A stretch of DNA of 64,000 nucleotides from Bifidobacterium moraviense. Its GTDB lineage: Bacteria > Actinomycetota > Actinomycetes > Actinomycetales > Bifidobacteriaceae. The position numbers were made by a program, and so were the translations under genes. The notes below the pieces were generated by a model. The model searched no databases, was not told the origin of the DNA, and saw nothing but the letters and a program-made list of their open reading frames with translations. Positions 26,352 through 35,000 of the stretch are shown piece after piece. The DNA is taken from positions 1 to 64,000 of the forward strand of contig NZ_JAAIIH010000011.1 in NCBI RefSeq assembly GCF_012932365.1, read 5' to 3'. Every line of letters begins with the position of its first letter. Position 1 is the stretch's first letter.

Positions 26352-28418
26352 TCAGTTGCGGGACGTGGTGATCTCGCCGGTCGTGGAGTTCCAGAACACC
26401 GAACCGTTCTGGAACGACTGCTTCACACCACCCTGCACCTCTTCCTCATCGGTGATCGGATAGCCCAGCCAGCCGTTCTCCCAACCCGTCGAAGCCCAGT
26501 ACGACTGGATCGCGCCACGCGTGAACCGGGACACGCCCGTCGCCAGCGACCAATGGATCTGACCGCCCTGGAACGACTGCGACGCGCCGCCGTTCAGCGC
26601 GCCCTCCTCGGACGTGGGCAGACCGAGCGGACCGTTCGCGCCGTTCAGCGACTCGTACTCGTCGCGGATGCCGCCCTTGACCGCATACGTGTCGCCCGTG
26701 GTCGCGTTCCAGAACACCGAACCGTTCTGGAACGACTGCTTCACACCACCCTGCACCTCTTCCTCATCGGTGATCGGATAGCCCAGCCAGCCGTTCTCCC
26801 AACCCGTCGAAGCCCAGTACGACTGGATCGCGCCACGCGTGAACCGGGACACGCCCGTCGCCAGCGACCAATGGATCTGACCGCCCTGGAACGACTGCGA
26901 CGCGCCGCCGTTCAGCGCGCCCTCCTCGGACGTGGGCAGACCGAGCGGACCGTTCGCGCCGTTCAGCGACTCGTACTCGTCGCGGATGCCGCCCTTGACC
27001 GCATACGTGTCGCCCGTGGTCGCGTTCCAGAACACCGAACCGTTCTGGAACGACTGCTTCACACCACCCTGCACCTGAACCTCGTTCGAGGTGGCGTTGC
27101 CGAGCCAGTCGTTGTACCACCGGTACGAGCCGATGGCGCCCTTCAGTTCGAAGGTCTCGACGCCGCTGCCATCCGGCCTGGTGCCGAACGCGTTGAGGTC
27201 CACGGTGCCGATGCCGTCCACGTAGCCACTGGAGGTGTACTGCCAGCCGCGGTAGCTGTTCGGGAAGTCGGTGTAGGTGATGCGGCCGGCGTACTGGGCC
27301 ACCCAGTCCACGCCGCCGTGCACGTACGCGTTGTTCAGCGGACCGTTGAGGTAGCTGGTGTAGGAGTAGAACGCGGTGTTGCGGTAGCCGGCGTCCCACA
27401 GCTTCTGGTTCCAGGCGCGCGCGATCTGCTCGTACACGGCCGGATCGGTGGGCGGGGTGTGGCCGGCCCAGCTCCACTGCTCGAGGTCGTAGTAGATGGA
27501 ATAGCCCAGATCGGACGGGGAGACGCCCGCCTGACGCAGCAGGTTCACCGTGCTCTCGCCCTCGCCGGCGGCGAAGTTGGCGTCATACGCGTAGGAATAC
27601 AGATACACGCCGAACGGGATGCCCAGACGCTTGCATTCGCTGATGTTGCGCTGCGCCTGCTTGTCGATCGGGTTGCCCCAGCCGTAGCCGATGCGGATGA
27701 TCGCGCCCTGCACGCCGGCCGCCTTGGCCCTGTCCCAGTCGATGGTGCCGTTCCAGTTGGAGACGTCCACCACCCACTTGGCGTCCTGCACGAAGGCGAC
27801 GCCGTTGCTCTGGAAGAAGGCGGGCGTGTTGTTGTACGTGCCCCAGTAGGCGCCCTGCGCGTTGCCGGCGGCCGCGGTCTGCACCGTGGAGTCGCCCTCC
27901 ATGTACAGCGCGGAGGCGGCCGTGGGGACGCCCGTGTAGGAAGCCGTGTTCGCGGCGTTCGCCGTGCGCGTCCTGCCCTGCGCCTTGGCGTCCTCCACCT
28001 TCACGGGGATGTACGACTTGCCATCGGTCTTGGCCAGCGGGTCCGGAGGCGTGTCCTCGGTGCCCACGATGGCCGGATCGGTCACGGTCTCGCCGGACTC
28101 CACGTCCTTGACCTCGCCGCTCGGCGTGACGGCCAGATCCGGAGAGACGATCGTCGCGTCGTCCGGGATCGACTCCGCCACCGTGTCCGGCAGCTCCTGC
28201 GTCTGCGCGCCCGACGCGGCGTTCGCCGTCGCCTGTCGCACCGTCTCCGACGCCTGCGACACGTCCACCGCCGCGCCGGAAGCCGCCGCATCGGACGACA
28301 CGTTCGACGACGCCGTGCGCACCACCGTGTCGCTGAGCGCGTACGCGCCCGAGCATCCCAGACTCAACGCCAGCGCCGAGGCCACCAGAGCCGCCAGCGC
28401 GCCAAGACCACGTTTCAT
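26352..28418 (-). CDS. Secreted GH25 lysozyme with LGFP repeats
   Basis: 688 residues, start with GAGGAAG upstream. Signal peptide about 1-27; the Cys in ALSLGCSGAYA could be a lipobox-like residue, but cleavage after AYA is as likely. A Ser/Ala/Thr linker runs to about 210. The glycoside hydrolase 25 domain (about 212-420) has VVDVSNWNGTIDWDRAK with its catalytic-type Asp, IIRIGYGWG, and YYDLEQW with the catalytic Glu. After it comes an LGFP array (PLGLPTSEEGA, WLGYPITDEEE). Muramidase activity on peptidoglycan with LGFP-mediated wall binding is expected. Two 106-residue LGFP blocks are exact duplicates at the DNA level. It shares LGFP modules with the broken gene at 22055. Confidence 0.93.
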   Translation of the reverse strand: MKRGLGALAALVASALALSLGCSGAYALSDTVVRTASSNVSSDAAASGAAVDVSQASETVRQATANAASGAQTQELPDTVAESIPDDATIVSPDLAVTPSGEVKDVESGETVTDPAIVGTEDTPPDPLAKTDGKSYIPVKVEDAKAQGRTRTANAANTASYTGVPTAASALYMEGDSTVQTAAAGNAQGAYWGTYNNTPAFFQSNGVAFVQDAKWVVDVSNWNGTIDWDRAKAAGVQGAIIRIGYGWGNPIDKQAQRNISECKRLGIPFGVYLYSYAYDANFAAGEGESTVNLLRQAGVSPSDLGYSIYYDLEQWSWAGHTPPTDPAVYEQIARAWNQKLWDAGYRNTAFYSYTSYLNGPLNNAYVHGGVDWVAQYAGRITYTDFPNSYRGWQYTSSGYVDGIGTVDLNAFGTRPDGSGVETFELKGAIGSYRWYNDWLGNATSNEVQVQGGVKQSFQNGSVFWNATTGDTYAVKGGIRDEYESLNGANGPLGLPTSEEGALNGGASQSFQGGQIHWSLATGVSRFTRGAIQSYWASTGWENGWLGYPITDEEEVQGGVKQSFQNGSVFWNATTGDTYAVKGGIRDEYESLNGANGPLGLPTSEEGALNGGASQSFQGGQIHWSLATGVSRFTRGAIQSYWASTGWENGWLGYPITDEEEVQGGVKQSFQNGSVFWNSTTGEITTSRN
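26404..27039 (-). repeat. Two exact 318-bp tandem repeats inside the GH25 gene
   Basis: 26404-26721 and 26722-27039 are identical at every base I compared; a partial third unit continues from 27040. Each encodes 106 residues (two LGFP modules), so gain or loss of a unit keeps the frame. Confidence 0.92.
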
Positions 28419-28749
28419 GTTCTTCCTCTTCCCCGATCCGCCGGACGGGCTCGGACAGACCCAGACGGACGGATGCCACAGTAGACGGATTCCACTCGTT
28501 TCCAGTTTCCGAACTTAACCCATGACCCCACCAAAACCGCACCGCTTTCAGCCAACGGCGACAATCCCTTCAAAACCATGCTCCGCGGCGCGCGAAAACC
28601 TACGGCGAATCCACGAAAAGCCCGCGGAGAACCCACAAAGAGCCCACGCGCACAGACCGATTCCGGGCGCATCGCGGCGGCCGAGTAAGATGGTTCCGTC
28701 AGTGGAGCCGAAAGCCACGGCCCGAATCCCGACCCACGGAGGTGTTCCG
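28419..28749. other. Divergent intergenic region, 331 bp
   Basis: Separates the GH25 gene (-) and the ABC ATPase gene (+). A plus-strand TAAGAT at 28686-28691, about 60 nt before the ATPase start, is a -10 candidate without a good -35. No gene seen. Confidence 0.5.
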
Positions 28750-30144
28750 ATGCCCCAAACCGCAGTCCCCGCCAAGCGCAGCGACGCGAACACGCCGGAC
28801 GAGCGTCCCGTGGTGCTCAAGGTGGACCACGTCGCCAAGTACTTCCGGCTGCCCACCGAGCAGGCCACCGGCCTGAAGATGGCGTTCATCAACTGGACCA
28901 AGGGCATCAAGGGCTACACCGAGCAGCGCGTGCTGCGCGACATCAGCTTCGAGGTGCGTCAGGGCGACTTCTTCGGCATCGTGGGACGCAACGGCTCCGG
29001 CAAGTCCACCCTGCTCAAGATCATCTCGCAGATCTACAAGCCGGAGAAGGGCTCCGTGACCGTGAAGGGCAAGCTCGTGCCGTTCATCGAGCTGGGTGTG
29101 GGCTTCAACCCGGAACTCACCGGCCGCCAGAACGTGTACCTCAACGGCGCGCTGCTGGGCTTCACGCGCGACGAGATCGACGCGATGTACGACGACATCG
29201 TCAGGTTCGCCGAGCTCGAGGACTTCATGGACCAGAAGCTCAAGAACTACTCCTCCGGCATGCAGGTGCGCCTCGCGTTCTCCGTGGCCATCAAGGCGCA
29301 GGGCGACATCCTGGTGCTCGACGAGGTGCTGGCCGTGGGCGACGAGGCGTTCCAGCGCAAGTGCGACGACTTCTTCAGCCGCATCAAGTCCGACCCCACC
29401 AAGACCGTCATCCTGGTGACGCACTCCATGGACGCGGTGAAGAAGTACTGCACCAACGCCATCCTCATCAAGGACGGCGAGATCATCGCCTCCGGCAACA
29501 AGAACGACGTGGCCGACCGCTACACGCTGGAAAACCTGCGCGCCGAGGGTATCAACCCGGACACCGTGGACGACGCGGCATCCGACGGCGACGCGGCGGC
29601 GAAGGACGGCAAGAGCGCGAAGAGAGGCAAAGGTACGAAGGACGGCGACGCGAAGCCCACGGAGAAGAAGCCGGAGCACGCCATCGGCCTGAGCGACCTG
29701 GTACCCGTGCTCACCGCGCGCCCGGTGGGCGACCCGGTCTGCCGCATCAAGCAGGGGCTGGACTTCGTGGTCGACTACGAATACACCGGCGACAAGCCGA
29801 TCTACGTCTCGCTGGCGCTGCACGATACCAAGCGCGGCGGCGTACCGTACGGCGACAGCTTCGTCCTCTCGCGCGGCGGACGGCAGCAGGTGCACTTCCA
29901 TCTGCCCACCGACCTGTTCAACAACGGCGACTTCCGTATCGTCGCCGCGATCGTGGAGATGCCGGATGGCGACCACGATCACGACAAGACCGTGGGCTTC
30001 ACCAATCAGGAGAACTCCTGCGTCTTCTCCATCCGCGACAAGGCCGGCGAGGACAATTTCGCGCTGATCAACAAGACGCAGCTCGCCTACACTACCTCCG
30101 ACCCGGATCTGGCCACGCGCGAGAAGCAGCGCATCGAGGACTGA
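28750..30144 (+). CDS. Wzt-type ABC transporter ATPase for polysaccharide or teichoic acid export
   Basis: 464 residues from the ATG at 28750 (GGAGGTG ribosome site). The ABC domain (about 20-255) has Walker A GRNGSGKST, a Q-loop region, signature YSSGMQVRLAF, Walker B DILVLDEVLAVGDE and switch His in LVTHSMD; the long insert IELGVGFNPELTGRQNV is typical of the Wzt/TagH export group. A charged Asp/Lys linker (about 275-310) leads to a C-terminal beta-sandwich (about 315-464) like the Wzt domain that recognises the modified glycan end. It would power export of a lipid-linked polymer. The ABC2-type permease partner is not beside it in this window. Confidence 0.92.
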   Translation: MPQTAVPAKRSDANTPDERPVVLKVDHVAKYFRLPTEQATGLKMAFINWTKGIKGYTEQRVLRDISFEVRQGDFFGIVGRNGSGKSTLLKIISQIYKPEKGSVTVKGKLVPFIELGVGFNPELTGRQNVYLNGALLGFTRDEIDAMYDDIVRFAELEDFMDQKLKNYSSGMQVRLAFSVAIKAQGDILVLDEVLAVGDEAFQRKCDDFFSRIKSDPTKTVILVTHSMDAVKKYCTNAILIKDGEIIASGNKNDVADRYTLENLRAEGINPDTVDDAASDGDAAAKDGKSAKRGKGTKDGDAKPTEKKPEHAIGLSDLVPVLTARPVGDPVCRIKQGLDFVVDYEYTGDKPIYVSLALHDTKRGGVPYGDSFVLSRGGRQQVHFHLPTDLFNNGDFRIVAAIVEMPDGDHDHDKTVGFTNQENSCVFSIRDKAGEDNFALINKTQLAYTTSDPDLATREKQRIED

Positions 30145-30295
30145 GCCCGGGCGGCGCGTCGCCGTTGCGTTCCCGGCGCATCGTTCGCTTCCCCAAGGGA
30201 CTCCGATACCGCCGTGCCGGTAGACTGCGGGAAGCAACGCAAGGTGGCGGCCACGCGCGGCGACGTTGCGGGCCGCGTGGAGAACGAGGATCGCC

Positions 30296-32521
30296 ATGGA
30301 CGAACAGCCCGAACCGTCGAGGGACGCAGCGGCGGCGCAGTCTGGCGCGCATCCGCACGCGGCGCGTCCGCGTGCGAGCGTCCTCGCCTGTGCACTGCTT
30401 GCCGCCGCCCCTTCCTGCTTCGCGCTGACGGCCTCCTATGCGGACGAGACGGCGTTCACCGATCTGGACCATCTCATCGGCGGCGTCTGGCCGTACCTGA
30501 GCGCCTACGGGCCGGTGGCGGGCATGCTGCTGTTCCTTGCCGTGGCGGCCTTGGAATACTGCGGATTCGCGGTCATCGCGCGCAACCGCGCGGCATCGTC
30601 CGCGCAATCCCCCACCGCGGCGCGCGAACGCGTCTGGTCCGTCGTGCTCGGGCTCATCCTCGCGATCACGCTCACCGTGCCGCCGCACAGCACCACGCAT
30701 CTCGTGAGCCAGCTCGACGCCGTGGGCACGCCGCCCGCGGTCGCGTCGGAATACTGGACCGTGTGGTATTGGCTGTACTATGCCGTGCGATACGTGGGGT
30801 TCGCGGCGCTGCTCGCCGCGTTGAGCGCGCTGGCGCTGCACGGTGCGGTGCGGGCGATCACGCGGCATGAGCGTCCGGCGGAGGAGCCACATGCCGACGC
30901 ATCGCACGCCGACGCATCGCACGGCATCGCGGAAGACACCGCATCCGACGCGCACACCGCATCGGTCGAATCCCGTCCGCGCCCTCGCATCGCCGCGCAG
31001 CTCCGCTACGTCGCCGCACGCCTCACGCGCACGCTCGCTCGCGCCGTCACCACTTTCTCCCCCACGCACACGTTCACGCTCGGCGCGGTCATCCTCGTCT
31101 GCTGGACGCCGTGGATCGTGCTGCTGTGGCCTGCGAACATCGCCGCCGACACCGTCGCGCAGCTGGTGTGGATGCGCACCGGTCAGGCGTGGGACCCGTC
31201 CACGCACGAGATGCTGCCCGGCTACGCGCTGAGCAACCAGCACCCGTGGCTCGACTCGCTGATCTACGGCGCGTTCGACCGGTTCGGGCTGTGGATCGGT
31301 TCGGAGGCGTGGGGCCTGTGGCTGCTCGCGTTCCTGCAGACCGCCCTGTGCGCGCTCGCGCTGGGACTGGCGATCAACTATCTGGGCGGCGTGCTGCGCC
31401 TGCCCACGCGATTCTGCACGGCCGCGCTGGCGTTCATGGCGCTCACGCCGATCTACGGGCGCCTCATGATGTCCGTGGTGAAGGACTCCACGGTGATGCC
31501 GTTCTTCATCGTGCTCATGGTGCTCGTCATGGAATACGTGCGGCGCGTGCGCGCGGGACGGCGGCTCGGGCCGTGGCTGCTGATCGGCATCGTGACGCTG
31601 GCCGTGCTGTGCGGGGAGATGCGCAAGATCTCGGTGGAGATCATCGCCGTCACGTTCGTGGTGTTCGCCGTCGCGCTGGCACGTCGCCGGTTCACGTCGC
31701 TGGCGCTGGCCGTGACGCCGCTCGTCGTCGGCATGATCATCGGCTCGCTCGCCGCGCCCGCGCTGCACGTCGCCCCCGCGGGCAAGCAGGAGATGATCGC
31801 CATCCCGCTGCAGCAGACGTCCGCGTACATGGTGGCGCACGGCGACGCGCTGAGCGCCGCGGACCGCGAGACCATCGGCCGCGTCATCACCTGCCCCGCC
31901 GACGAGCTGGACGCATACCTCACGTGGAATCCGTGGGACGGCAGGGAGATCGGCAGCGCGGACCTCATCAAGGACCGCTGCTTCAACCGCGACGCCACCA
32001 CGCGCGACCTGGGCGCATTCCTGCTCGTCTGGGCGAAGCTCGCACTGCGCGACCCCGTCACCGCGCTCTCCGCGACGCCGTGGCTGCGCGACCCGTTCGT
32101 GATGGGTCCGGTGTACGACGAAGGCTGGTACGTGCGATGGGGCTGGGAGGAGATGGGCAGCAACATGATCATGCCCGAATACGCGAGCACGTGGACCGAC
32201 GCGTCCGTGTCCGCGCCGCAGCGCATCGGACGCGCGGCGTACACGTTCCTGGAGAACGCGCCCGGCGTCTCGCTGCTCATGCGCGAGAACCTGTATACCG
32301 TGTGGGTACCGCTGTTCGCGGCGGCGCTGTGCTCCGTGCTGCGGCGCACGCGCAACTGGGCGTATATGACGCCGTGGGTGATCACGATCTGCTCGCTGAT
32401 GCTGCTGCCGGGGCATCAGACGCGCTACACGTGGACGCTGGCGTTCGGGGCGGCGCTGATCGCGGCGATTCCGCTGATTCGGGACGGGCGTGAGACCGAT
32501 GCCCGTGCTGCGGCGGACTGA
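30296..32521 (+). CDS. DUF6020-like polytopic membrane protein, paralogue
   Basis: 741 residues from the ATG at 30296 (AGGA upstream). Around 12 hydrophobic segments with a soluble, Ala/His-rich insert at about 195-250. WTPWIVLLWPANIAADT, NQHPWLDSLIYGAF and VVKDSTVMPFF line up with the corresponding motifs of the protein at 20032, so these are paralogues. GT-C-like topology suggests a lipid-linked sugar transferase or polymer-handling protein, but no activity is known. It follows the Wzt-like gene by 151 bp on the same strand and may be co-expressed with it. Confidence 0.78.
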   Translation: MDEQPEPSRDAAAAQSGAHPHAARPRASVLACALLAAAPSCFALTASYADETAFTDLDHLIGGVWPYLSAYGPVAGMLLFLAVAALEYCGFAVIARNRAASSAQSPTAARERVWSVVLGLILAITLTVPPHSTTHLVSQLDAVGTPPAVASEYWTVWYWLYYAVRYVGFAALLAALSALALHGAVRAITRHERPAEEPHADASHADASHGIAEDTASDAHTASVESRPRPRIAAQLRYVAARLTRTLARAVTTFSPTHTFTLGAVILVCWTPWIVLLWPANIAADTVAQLVWMRTGQAWDPSTHEMLPGYALSNQHPWLDSLIYGAFDRFGLWIGSEAWGLWLLAFLQTALCALALGLAINYLGGVLRLPTRFCTAALAFMALTPIYGRLMMSVVKDSTVMPFFIVLMVLVMEYVRRVRAGRRLGPWLLIGIVTLAVLCGEMRKISVEIIAVTFVVFAVALARRRFTSLALAVTPLVVGMIIGSLAAPALHVAPAGKQEMIAIPLQQTSAYMVAHGDALSAADRETIGRVITCPADELDAYLTWNPWDGREIGSADLIKDRCFNRDATTRDLGAFLLVWAKLALRDPVTALSATPWLRDPFVMGPVYDEGWYVRWGWEEMGSNMIMPEYASTWTDASVSAPQRIGRAAYTFLENAPGVSLLMRENLYTVWVPLFAAALCSVLRRTRNWAYMTPWVITICSLMLLPGHQTRYTWTLAFGAALIAAIPLIRDGRETDARAAAD

Positions 32522-32753
32522 ACCGCGACTCCTTTGCGCCGTGGAGACGCCCGACGGTGGTTTTGGTGGCTCCCGGGTTTTGAAACTCTGTAGCTCCGCG
32601 ACGCTGTGACTCGGCAATTCCTCGGTTCCGTGGCCCTGCGCCTCCACGAGTCGCATAATTCCGCAGCTCCGCAATTCCACGACCCCGCAATTCCACGACC
32701 CCGCGCCACGGCAGGAACAGAACCAGCACTGACTCGATGGCTGGCGGTCGGGC

Positions 32754-32843
32754 GCTGCCGACCGCTACCGACGGCTGCCGACCGCTACCGACGGCTGCCG
32801 ACAGCTGCCGACCGCTACCGACGGCTGCCGACAGCTGCCGACC
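32754..32843. repeat. Tandem array of nine 10-bp units
   Basis: Units follow GCTRCCGACN with alternating last bases; the period is exactly 10 bp, about one helical turn. The mixed arrangement of 20-bp and 10-bp higher-order units suggests slippage. Confidence 0.85.
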
Positions 32844-32936
32844 GCCAACGCGCAATCGCTCGGTGCCCCGCTTGCCCACATAAGTTCCACTCACTTCAGT
32901 GCCGCTCATCCCCGTGATTGAGCCGACTGTTGAGGA

Positions 32937-32967
32937 CACTCAGAAGAAGGGACCCTTCTTCTGAGTG
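32937..32967. repeat. 31-bp palindromic element, copy 1
   Basis: Perfect odd palindrome built on CACTCAGAAGAAGGG. Related copies at 33082-33112, 63369-63399 and 63514-63544. It could also end transcription of the gene at 30296. Confidence 0.85.
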
Positions 32968-33081
32968 TCTCTTCCCGGCACAACGAGCTTCCGCCCAGGT
33001 TCCGCATTTACCGAAACGGCCATATTCTGCGGTTCTCAGCACAAGTCATTCCGCTCATGCGCCGTCTCAACTCCGACCGGA

Positions 33082-33112
33082 CACTCAGAAGTCGGGTCCC
33101 TTCTTCTGAGTG
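33082..33112. repeat. 31-bp palindromic element, copy 2 (imperfect)
   Basis: Same outer arms as copy 1, but the left inner part reads GTCGGGT, breaking the symmetry near the centre. Confidence 0.75.
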
Positions 33113-33440
33113 GGTCCTCTGCACCCCTCCAACGTGCAAGATATGGGCGTTTCAACACCAAAACTCTCTATCTTGCACCTCAATGATGCCGACGGCCGCG
33201 TCCATGCCTCGTCTTGCGCGTCGCAAGGCCCCGCAACGCCGCATCAGGCGCATCCGTCTCCTTGGATCGCGTCCGAACGACGCTCCACGCCAAAGCCGAA
33301 GGCCGGCTCTCACCCACACGCGCCATGGAAGCCGCACCCGATATACCATGTTCACAGCGACACGCCGTGTTTCGCGATCCATGCGATGCGTGTTATTCTA
33401 AAGCGGTTGCCTGAGCGTGCAGCTTGCACGGTTAGCGCAT

Positions 33441-33528
33441 GGAGGATTCGCCTAGTGGTCTATGGCGCACGCTTGGAAAGCGTGTTGGTGTAACAGCCTC
33501 ACGAGTTCGAATCTCGTATCCTCCGCCA
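33441..33528 (+). tRNA. tRNA-Ser (GGA)
   Basis: Acceptor arms GGAGGAT and ATCCTCC pair fully; the anticodon loop CTTGGAAAG carries GGA; a long class II variable arm and the GTTCGAATC T-loop are present. CCA is encoded. A T-tailed terminator follows. Confidence 0.95.
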
Positions 33529-33530
33529 TC

Positions 33531-33569
33531 GCCGGAACCCTTGATTTCCAAAGGATTCCGGCTTTTTTA
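33531..33569 (+). terminator. Terminator of tRNA-Ser
   Basis: Stem GCCGGAA/TTCCGGC extended by CCTT/AAGG around one mismatch, followed by six T (33563-33568). Confidence 0.9.
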
Positions 33570-33582
33570 TACCTCCCCCACG

Positions 33583-34934
33583 GGGTTATAGGCCAAAATG
33601 TGTGTCTGGGGTCTAGTCGTTTGACTGCCATTGGACTCGTGTGTGGAAGTCGTTCCAGTCGATGCCGGTGCCGTACCGCATGGGGATGCCGAACGTCTCG
33701 TACCGGCCCTGCGGGCTTCGCTCCCAGGCCTGCCTGTAGAGGTCCTCGAGTTGCCGGTCGGTGATCGCGTTGGCCGCGAGCCACGCGTCCGTCTCGGGGT
33801 GTTCCGTGTGCTGGTGGCACCACCAGCAGATCGCCTTCAGCCGCCTGACCAGCCGCAGCCCGCGGTGACGGCGCAGCATGTCGCGCAGCCGCCCGTTCCA
33901 TGATTCGACGAGGTTGTTCGTCGACGGCACCGGACCGCCGGCCTCGAGCTCCTCGTCGAGGAACGTGAACAATTGGTTCTCTTTGATACGCCTGCGGATC
34001 ATGCGGCGTGCCTTGACGAGCCGCCGGTGCATGTCGTTCACGCTGCCGTCCGCGTACTCGCTCTTCTCGTCGAGGAACCCGGCGAAGTCCTGTTCCCACT
34101 GGTTGTAGGAGACGAGCCATGCCGCGGTGTCATCCTTGGTTTTGACGCGCGCCAGCGCCACGGCGATCCGGCGCAGTCGTCTGCCGGCCTCGAGCCTGGG
34201 CCTCATGCCGGTCAGCTCCGTGATGTTGGCCTGCACGTGGAACAGGCAGCGCTGGATCCTCGTGTCCGGCCACATGGCCTTCGCGGCCTTGAGAACACCT
34301 CCACCGCCGTCGCATACGAGCACGTCCGGCGGCGCGATGCGAGCCATCAGGCACCGCCAGGCCGCCGACCGTTCGCTTCGGGCGATGTGCCAGCCGACCA
34401 CGTGCCCGCCGGCCACCGCGATCAGGACCACCGCGTCGCGGTGCAGGTGGATGCCGTCCACATGCACCACATGATGCACCTCGTCCACCACGGGCACGGG
34501 AGGCCACAGGCTCCACATCAATTCGCACCGGCGGCGCAGCGTGCGCGCCGGCAGCGCATGCTCCGATTGGGATTGCTTCGAGAACAGCCAGTCCAGGCCG
34601 CACCGCAGATCATGGGCCTTCACGTCGTAGGCGCGTGACGTCGAGGAACCGCATTGCGTGTTCCTGCACCGCCACCGGGTGCGTCCCGCTGAGGTGGTGC
34701 CGTTCTTCTTCATTCCGCCGCCGCACGCCGCGCATCTGGGTGTCCTCATACGACCAGTCAAACAGGAGACATTCAAACGCCCGAAAGGCCTTGTGCCTCA
34801 AGGCCTCGCGGCCTGTTGCGGACACACATTCCGGCCGACCTCGAAAGACCCGGCAACCACATTCAAACCAGCGGAACGCCAATCATCCCAAGGCCCGACA
34901 AGCCAAAACAGACACACATTCTGGCTTATAACCC
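33583..34934 (-). mobile_element. IS1249-like insertion sequence
   Basis: 26-bp terminal inverted repeats with two mismatches at 33583-33608 and 34909-34934 enclose one transposase gene. Subterminal ACATTC motifs occur at about 34769, 34826, 34859 and 34915 on the right side, perhaps extra transposase sites. I find no target-site duplication at these borders (flanks CCCCCACG and GATTTAAC), so the insertion is old, recombined, or the exact ends differ slightly. It lies 14 bp after the tRNA-Ser terminator and just upstream of a secreted nuclease gene. Confidence 0.85.
33613..34749 (-). CDS. IS1249/IS256-type DDE transposase
   Basis: 378 residues from the ATG at 34749; a TTG at 34776 would add nine residues. 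The N-terminus is a zinc ribbon (CAACGGGMKKNG with a later CRNTQC) followed by an HTH-like segment. The MULE-type DDE core shows candidate acidic residues in VDGIHL, LVCDGGGG and NNLVESWNG, with CLFHVQANI between, as in IS256-group enzymes. It looks intact and therefore potentially active. It catalyses cut-and-paste or copy-out movement of the element. Confidence 0.9.
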   Translation of the reverse strand: MRTPRCAACGGGMKKNGTTSAGRTRWRCRNTQCGSSTSRAYDVKAHDLRCGLDWLFSKQSQSEHALPARTLRRRCELMWSLWPPVPVVDEVHHVVHVDGIHLHRDAVVLIAVAGGHVVGWHIARSERSAAWRCLMARIAPPDVLVCDGGGGVLKAAKAMWPDTRIQRCLFHVQANITELTGMRPRLEAGRRLRRIAVALARVKTKDDTAAWLVSYNQWEQDFAGFLDEKSEYADGSVNDMHRRLVKARRMIRRRIKENQLFTFLDEELEAGGPVPSTNNLVESWNGRLRDMLRRHRGLRLVRRLKAICWWCHQHTEHPETDAWLAANAITDRQLEDLYRQAWERSPQGRYETFGIPMRYGTGIDWNDFHTRVQWQSND

Positions 34935-34967
34935 GATTTAACCTATAATTCCAGTATCTTCTATAAT
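34919..34967 (+). promoter_or_regulatory. Candidate outward/hybrid promoter at the IS right end
   Basis: Two perfect TATAAT boxes lie at 34944-34949 and 34962-34967. The first has TTCTGG (34919-34924, inside the terminal repeat) 19 nt upstream; the second has TTTAAC at 34937. They would transcribe the nuclease gene starting at 35001. Confidence 0.45.
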
Positions 34968-35000
34968 TTCTTTCTGAAGATTCCCAGAAAGGGGCGATCG

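Larger units (their letters stand above)
32522..33440. other. Repeat-rich intergenic region, 919 bp
   Basis: No convincing gene. It contains a 16-bp tandem pair (32671-32702), the 10-bp array at 32754-32843, two copies of a 31-bp palindrome (32937-32967, 33082-33112) and a 10-bp inverted repeat (33134-33143 with 33169-33178). A TATTCT at 33393-33398 may be the -10 of the tRNA-Ser promoter. Confidence 0.75.

Noticed and set aside
33441-34934. Integrative element attached at tRNA-Ser
   Set aside because: No integrase, and no duplicated tRNA 3' end is visible; only a single IS lies behind the tRNA terminator.
33575-34942. Target-site duplication of the IS
   Set aside because: The 8-bp flanks CCCCCACG and GATTTAAC do not match.
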